Assembly: GCF_905220365.1 (NCBI RefSeq)
Contig: NC_061126.1
Coordinates: 10,230,001-10,294,000, forward strand
Length of the DNA: 64,000 nt
Source: Vanessa cardui
Taxonomy: Eukaryota > Arthropoda > Insecta > Lepidoptera > Nymphalidae
Reading direction: 5' to 3'
In this document: positions 60,266-64,000 of the stretch, piece by piece
Numbering within the stretch: the stretch's first letter is position 1
How the letters are laid out: each line of letters begins with the position of its first letter
The notes under the pieces: generated by a model
What the model saw: the letters and a program-made list of their open reading frames with translations, nothing else
Databases searched by the model: none
What the model was told of the DNA's origin: nothing
Translations under genes and position numbers: made by a program

Positions 60266-61965
60266 TTGTATTGATTACGTCTTTGTCTCGTCTTTTATAC
60301 CGTTCAAAATATTCACCAATAAGTTTGTCTGAATTACACGAAAGGCACCTTAAATGAATCAATAAAATAATTCTGATTCTTATTTATTATGTTGCAAGGC
60401 TTCGCGGTACAATAAGAAGCACTTGTAAAGACCATGAGTTGATGTCGACAAAAAAAGAAAAAATGTTATTTTTAAACCAATTTTGTTTTTTAATAATAGC
60501 CCTAAATAGGTCTATATAAGTAAAATGTAACTGATTATTTTATAAAGGTTTTAAAGACGTTAAGAAATAATTGTAATAGTAAAGGCGGTACAGTACGACA
60601 CCACTTAGATGTGGCATCGAAAAATTTAATAAAACCAATTACTGGCGATTTATACAATCAATATAAATAGCTCCCTATCGCGCCATTCGATACTATCCGT
60701 CGCTATAGATTCTCGCTAGAAAGCAAGTGCATGTAAATCGTCGTGTCGAATTGACGAATACATATATTCATCATCGTCATATGATATCATTACGTTTGTG
60801 TAAAGATCATATTGACATAAGATATAAATATCGATAATTTGGGATAGCGTACTTAATTCGAATGTGATCGGTTTTACGAGTTTTGCCAATGCTACATCTA
60901 AGATATGTCGTACTATACTTGTCTGTATAATTTGAATTCAAAGTAACTTCTGTCAAGATTAGTATCGGTACCTATAGCTTGTAATAACAGCGGAGTCACT
61001 CTTCGCGTTTTCCAGTACCGCGTTCTTGACTCTGTTATGAAACAAATCAGCGTGGCTTTACTATTCCGTAAGTCACCTCGTATCTCATTCGTGATATCTT
61101 TTTTTAACCACAGCCTTTCTACCAAATCTTTTTAACAGATTCAATTACAAGCCGAATACGGTGCGGGTATTATTTGTGTATAATTTGATAATAGTCAATG
61201 TCACAAATTGCTTTCTGATATTTAAAGATCGAATTATGTGGTGTAAGCAAGACTTGTTATTAAAAAATTGCTCTATTGGTTGTCTTGCGTAAATAGACTC
61301 ACATAAGCACCATCATAAACGATACATTCTGTTCTAAGTTGAATATTGCTGTAGTTACACAGATTTTTTTGAAAACGATGTAACATATCATTATTATTAT
61401 TTTCATATATACGTTACGTTACAATAGTATACATTGAATCTAAAATAGCTTTATCGATTACTAATATAAAAGTTTTAAGCATGTCTGCTTGTAACAAGAC
61501 TCTGTTCTCAGAATATCTGAGACCCATTGTCGTCTCGTAAAAAATGTGTTTTACCGAATTATTATACAACGATCTCAGGGACGGCTCCCTCCATCGAATC
61601 TAAATTGGTGAGAATTTTACGACAACTATTTAGCAAAAGGCGGTCTCGTTTACGGTTCCACTTTAACATACAATTTCTTTTGTTAGAACAGTTTGCATAA
61701 AATAGAATGCAATGTTCTAACTTGGATAATCTTGGCTGAACTTCGTAGATTAAATTCGAGAGAGTACACAAAAGTAAAATTGCAAATATTGCTGCATTGC
61801 TGTGTGTATAGAACGTAAAATGGGGCTGTGTTAAGGTTTTTAATCAAAAAAAAAATCGGCAAAATGTATTTAGATTTTATGGATTGTATTACGACTTAGT
61901 AGGTGGTATAGATTCGTAAACCAGGTTATATGCTTTAGGGGTATAATAGTTGTTAAATGATCAAA
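60266..61965. other. AT-rich intergenic region
   Basis: No supported gene or RNA. The reverse frames at 60913-61125 and 61562-61771 are short and motif-free. Confidence 0.5.
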
Positions 61966-61969
61966 AGTG

Positions 61970-62012
61970 CTTGTAAAAGCCTACTTGAATAAAGTGTATT
62001 TTGATTTTTAAT
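61970..62012 (+). repeat. LINE 3'-tail fragment
   Basis: TTGTAAAAGCCTACTTGAAT followed by AAAGTGTATTTTGATTTTTA; the same tail as at 38926 and 60117. Confidence 0.5.
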
Positions 62013-62204
62013 TACTTTACTTTTTTTTTGCTTAAAAATTACAGTGCGTATAGTCGGCGTTGACTACTTACCATAATGTTCTTTTAAATACATACCTACC
62101 TATCCTAAATTCTTACAAATGTCCACATGATAGTACACACGACTCAATTAATGAAAGTATTCAAAACTTATGTCACGTAAATAAATTTGTTAATTCGTTC
62201 GTTT

Positions 62205-62445
62205 ACTTGGTGATAGGGCTTTGCGCAAGCCTGTCTGGGTAGGTACCAAATAACAGTACCCAACATTGTTGTGTTCCAGTTTGAAGGGTGAGTGAGCCAG
62301 TGTAACTACTAGGTTGGTGTCACATTGACGATATAAGGAATAGTTAATATTTCTTATAGCTTCATTGTCCATGGGTGATGGTGACTACTTACCATCAGGT
62401 GGCCCATATGCTCGTCCGCCAACCTATACTATATTTATCAAATCT
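62205..62445 (+). repeat. Interspersed repeat family B, best-preserved copy
   Basis: Runs from GATAGGGCTTTGCGCAAGCC through GGGTAGGTACC, AAGGGTGAGTGAGCC, ATAGTTAATATTTCTTAT and ATGGGTGATGGTGACTACTT to GCCCATATGCTCGTCCGCC. Useful as the reference for the other copies. Confidence 0.68.
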
Positions 62446-63204
62446 TTATAATTAGCTATGATAACATACGTATTTTGGATCATAAAATTTGTTATTATGT
62501 ATAATTTGTTTTATCAGAGTTTTCAGTATTGATCGAAAATACGGTATTTTTTAAATATCAGGTTTTTAAAATATAAGATTGCTACTACTTTATTGTACAG
62601 TTATTATATTAGCAAAAAATCATAGAAAGGGTCTTGATGAGTGAAGGGTATCGAAGGTCAATTTTTATTAATTGGAATCATTAAATAAATTTTAAACAAA
62701 AAGTTTGCACATGTTTGCAAAAATTCAACGAAGAATGTTCGCACTGAAACTGGTGATCCTTGTTTAAGATTCATAAAATTATAATAATCCTTTAGAAAAC
62801 ACGGCTCAAACCAAAAATATATCATGGTATATACCAATATTAGGTATATAGATAGCGGTAGTCAGGTAAAACAAAGGAAGTCAGCACACATGTATGTATA
62901 CCTTTTTATGTACACTAACGGATTTGAACCTACGATTAGATCAATTCATCCCGGTCCCTAGAGAGCTGTTGGTGATAGATAAAGTGCCGTTGAGTATTCT
63001 CTGGGAAGATCTTGCGTACACTTGTGACCACATTTCTGTATACACAGTATAATAATATTTTTATAAAGTTACAATTAAAGGCTTACTTTAATTCATTTAG
63101 TAGACGTTATTTATTTTATAATGTTTGTGCAATACACACATGTAATAATAGAGTATAATTATGTTAAAAATTTCACAATTAATGCTTACTTTGTATCTAT
63201 TTTG
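62446..63204. other. AT-rich intergenic region
   Basis: Nothing supported. A B-box-like GGTTCAAATCC on the reverse strand (about 62926-62936) has no matching A-box and cloverleaf, so it is not called a tRNA. Confidence 0.5.
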
Positions 63205-63478
63205 AGTGACATGATCCGAACCGATGAGTTCGGGTTTAAACCCAGGCAAGCACCAATGTATATATGTGCTTGATTTGTGTTTATAATTCATCTTGTACTC
63301 GGCGGTGAAGGACAAACATCGTGAGGAAACCTGCATATGTCTAATTTCATTGAAATTCTGCCACATGTGCCATCCACCTACCCGCATTGGAACAGCGTGG
63401 TGGAATATGTTCCAAGCCTTCTCCTTAATGGGAGAGGAGACCATTAGCCCATCAGTGGGAAATTTACAGGCTGTTACT
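63205..63478 (+). mobile_element. tRNA-derived SINE, family A, 5'-truncated
   Basis: Begins inside the head (B-box-like GGGTTTAAACCC at about 63232), with no A-box. The body is intact (GTGAGGAAACCTGCATATGT, GGAATATGTTCCAAGCC). The tail reads GGCTGTTACTTTACTTA rather than (GTT)n. Confidence 0.8.
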
Positions 63479-63674
63479 TTACTTACTCTACTATGGGTGA
63501 CATAGCATTCAACATTGATTATTTTACTAAATCACTATGTAAAAATAAATATTAGTGTTTGATTTTAAAAATGCATACCCAAAAGTAAATCAATACTAGT
63601 TGAACCTTCTATTATTTTACCTAACTCTAGTACACATAAATATATAGGTTAGATTGGGTTTTTATATATTTGTT

Positions 63675-63720
63675 AATGTTATAGTATTGGTTCTCGAGAG
63701 AGAACCAATACTATAACATT
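63675..63720. repeat. Perfect 21-bp palindrome, 4-nt loop
   Basis: AATGTTATAGTATTGGTTCT plus C, loop GAGA, then the exact reverse complement ending ACTATAACATT. The last 280 bp of the window after it are plain AT-rich DNA. Confidence 0.93.
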
Positions 63721-64000
63721 TAGACATAAAAAGGAAAATTGAGATTTCTTTTTAAATCGAACTCCTATTCTAAATAATTTACAAAATATAATTATTATGT
63801 TTATGAAAGTTAACCAAATAATACTGCTATTTAGTGTAAATTTGTAAGCAGACGTGTGCTCTTGAATCAGGTAATTCTGCCTTTAATTAAAGTTCAAGAT
63901 GCCGTGAAAAAAGTAGTTCCAATGTAAATACACGTTTTAAGTTAAATAAAGAGTTTGTTTTCGATTAACTATAGACGTACGACTATTGGTATCGTTTGTT

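Noticed and set aside
62890..62960. Reverse-strand tRNA candidate with GGTTCAAATCC
   Set aside because: No A-box or acceptor stem pairing at the expected distance.

Overview
The window is a piece of an insect nuclear genome, most likely a butterfly or moth (Lepidoptera). The support is: AT-rich intergenic DNA, genes split by GT-AG introns, tRNA-derived SINEs with (GTT)n tails, Helitron-like ends and LINE 3' tails of the kinds common in lepidopteran genomes, and insect-type proteins. I see no bacterial-style operon, CRISPR array, rRNA or stand-alone tRNA gene.

Three protein-coding genes can be assembled exon by exon, with every splice phase agreeing. (1) On the + strand, 2747-4754, a secreted PDGF/VEGF-related growth factor (Pvf family) of 189 aa in five exons: signal peptide, cystine-knot domain and a CxCxC tail. 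(2) On the - strand, 34374 down to 21559, a 985-aa C2H2 zinc-finger protein in 15 exons, with a His-rich repeat exon, an unusually CpG-rich Ala/Pro exon, two isolated N-terminal fingers and a block of six C-terminal fingers. (3) On the + strand, 35166-39655, mitochondrial lipoyl synthase (LIAS), 364 aa in eight exons with all iron-sulfur cluster motifs intact. Genes 2 and 3 are head to head, with about 0.8 kb between their start codons.

The rest is non-coding: 1-2.6 kb (upstream of the growth factor), 5.6-21.5 kb, and a 24-kb stretch from 39.8 kb to the end. These regions and the introns hold a mixed repeat population: seven copies of one tRNA-derived SINE, at least seven copies of a second interspersed family, a third SINE family, Helitron-like ends, LINE tails, and several miniature inverted-repeat elements with clear target-site duplications (including a 66-bp hAT-type element and a 295-bp hAT-type element, each with an 8-bp duplication). 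A 58-bp minisatellite lies in a zinc-finger intron. A set of perfect or near-perfect hairpins with very short loops (four of them with 4-nt loops) is scattered through the non-coding DNA.

The genes do not form a pathway: a secreted ligand, a nuclear DNA-binding protein and a mitochondrial cofactor enzyme are simply neighbours. I found no convincing new multi-gene system. The observations most worth following are the loss of both usual interchain cysteines in the growth factor, a strong alternative splice donor that would remove its cysteine-rich tail, the 4-nt-loop palindromes, and the very small hAT-type element.
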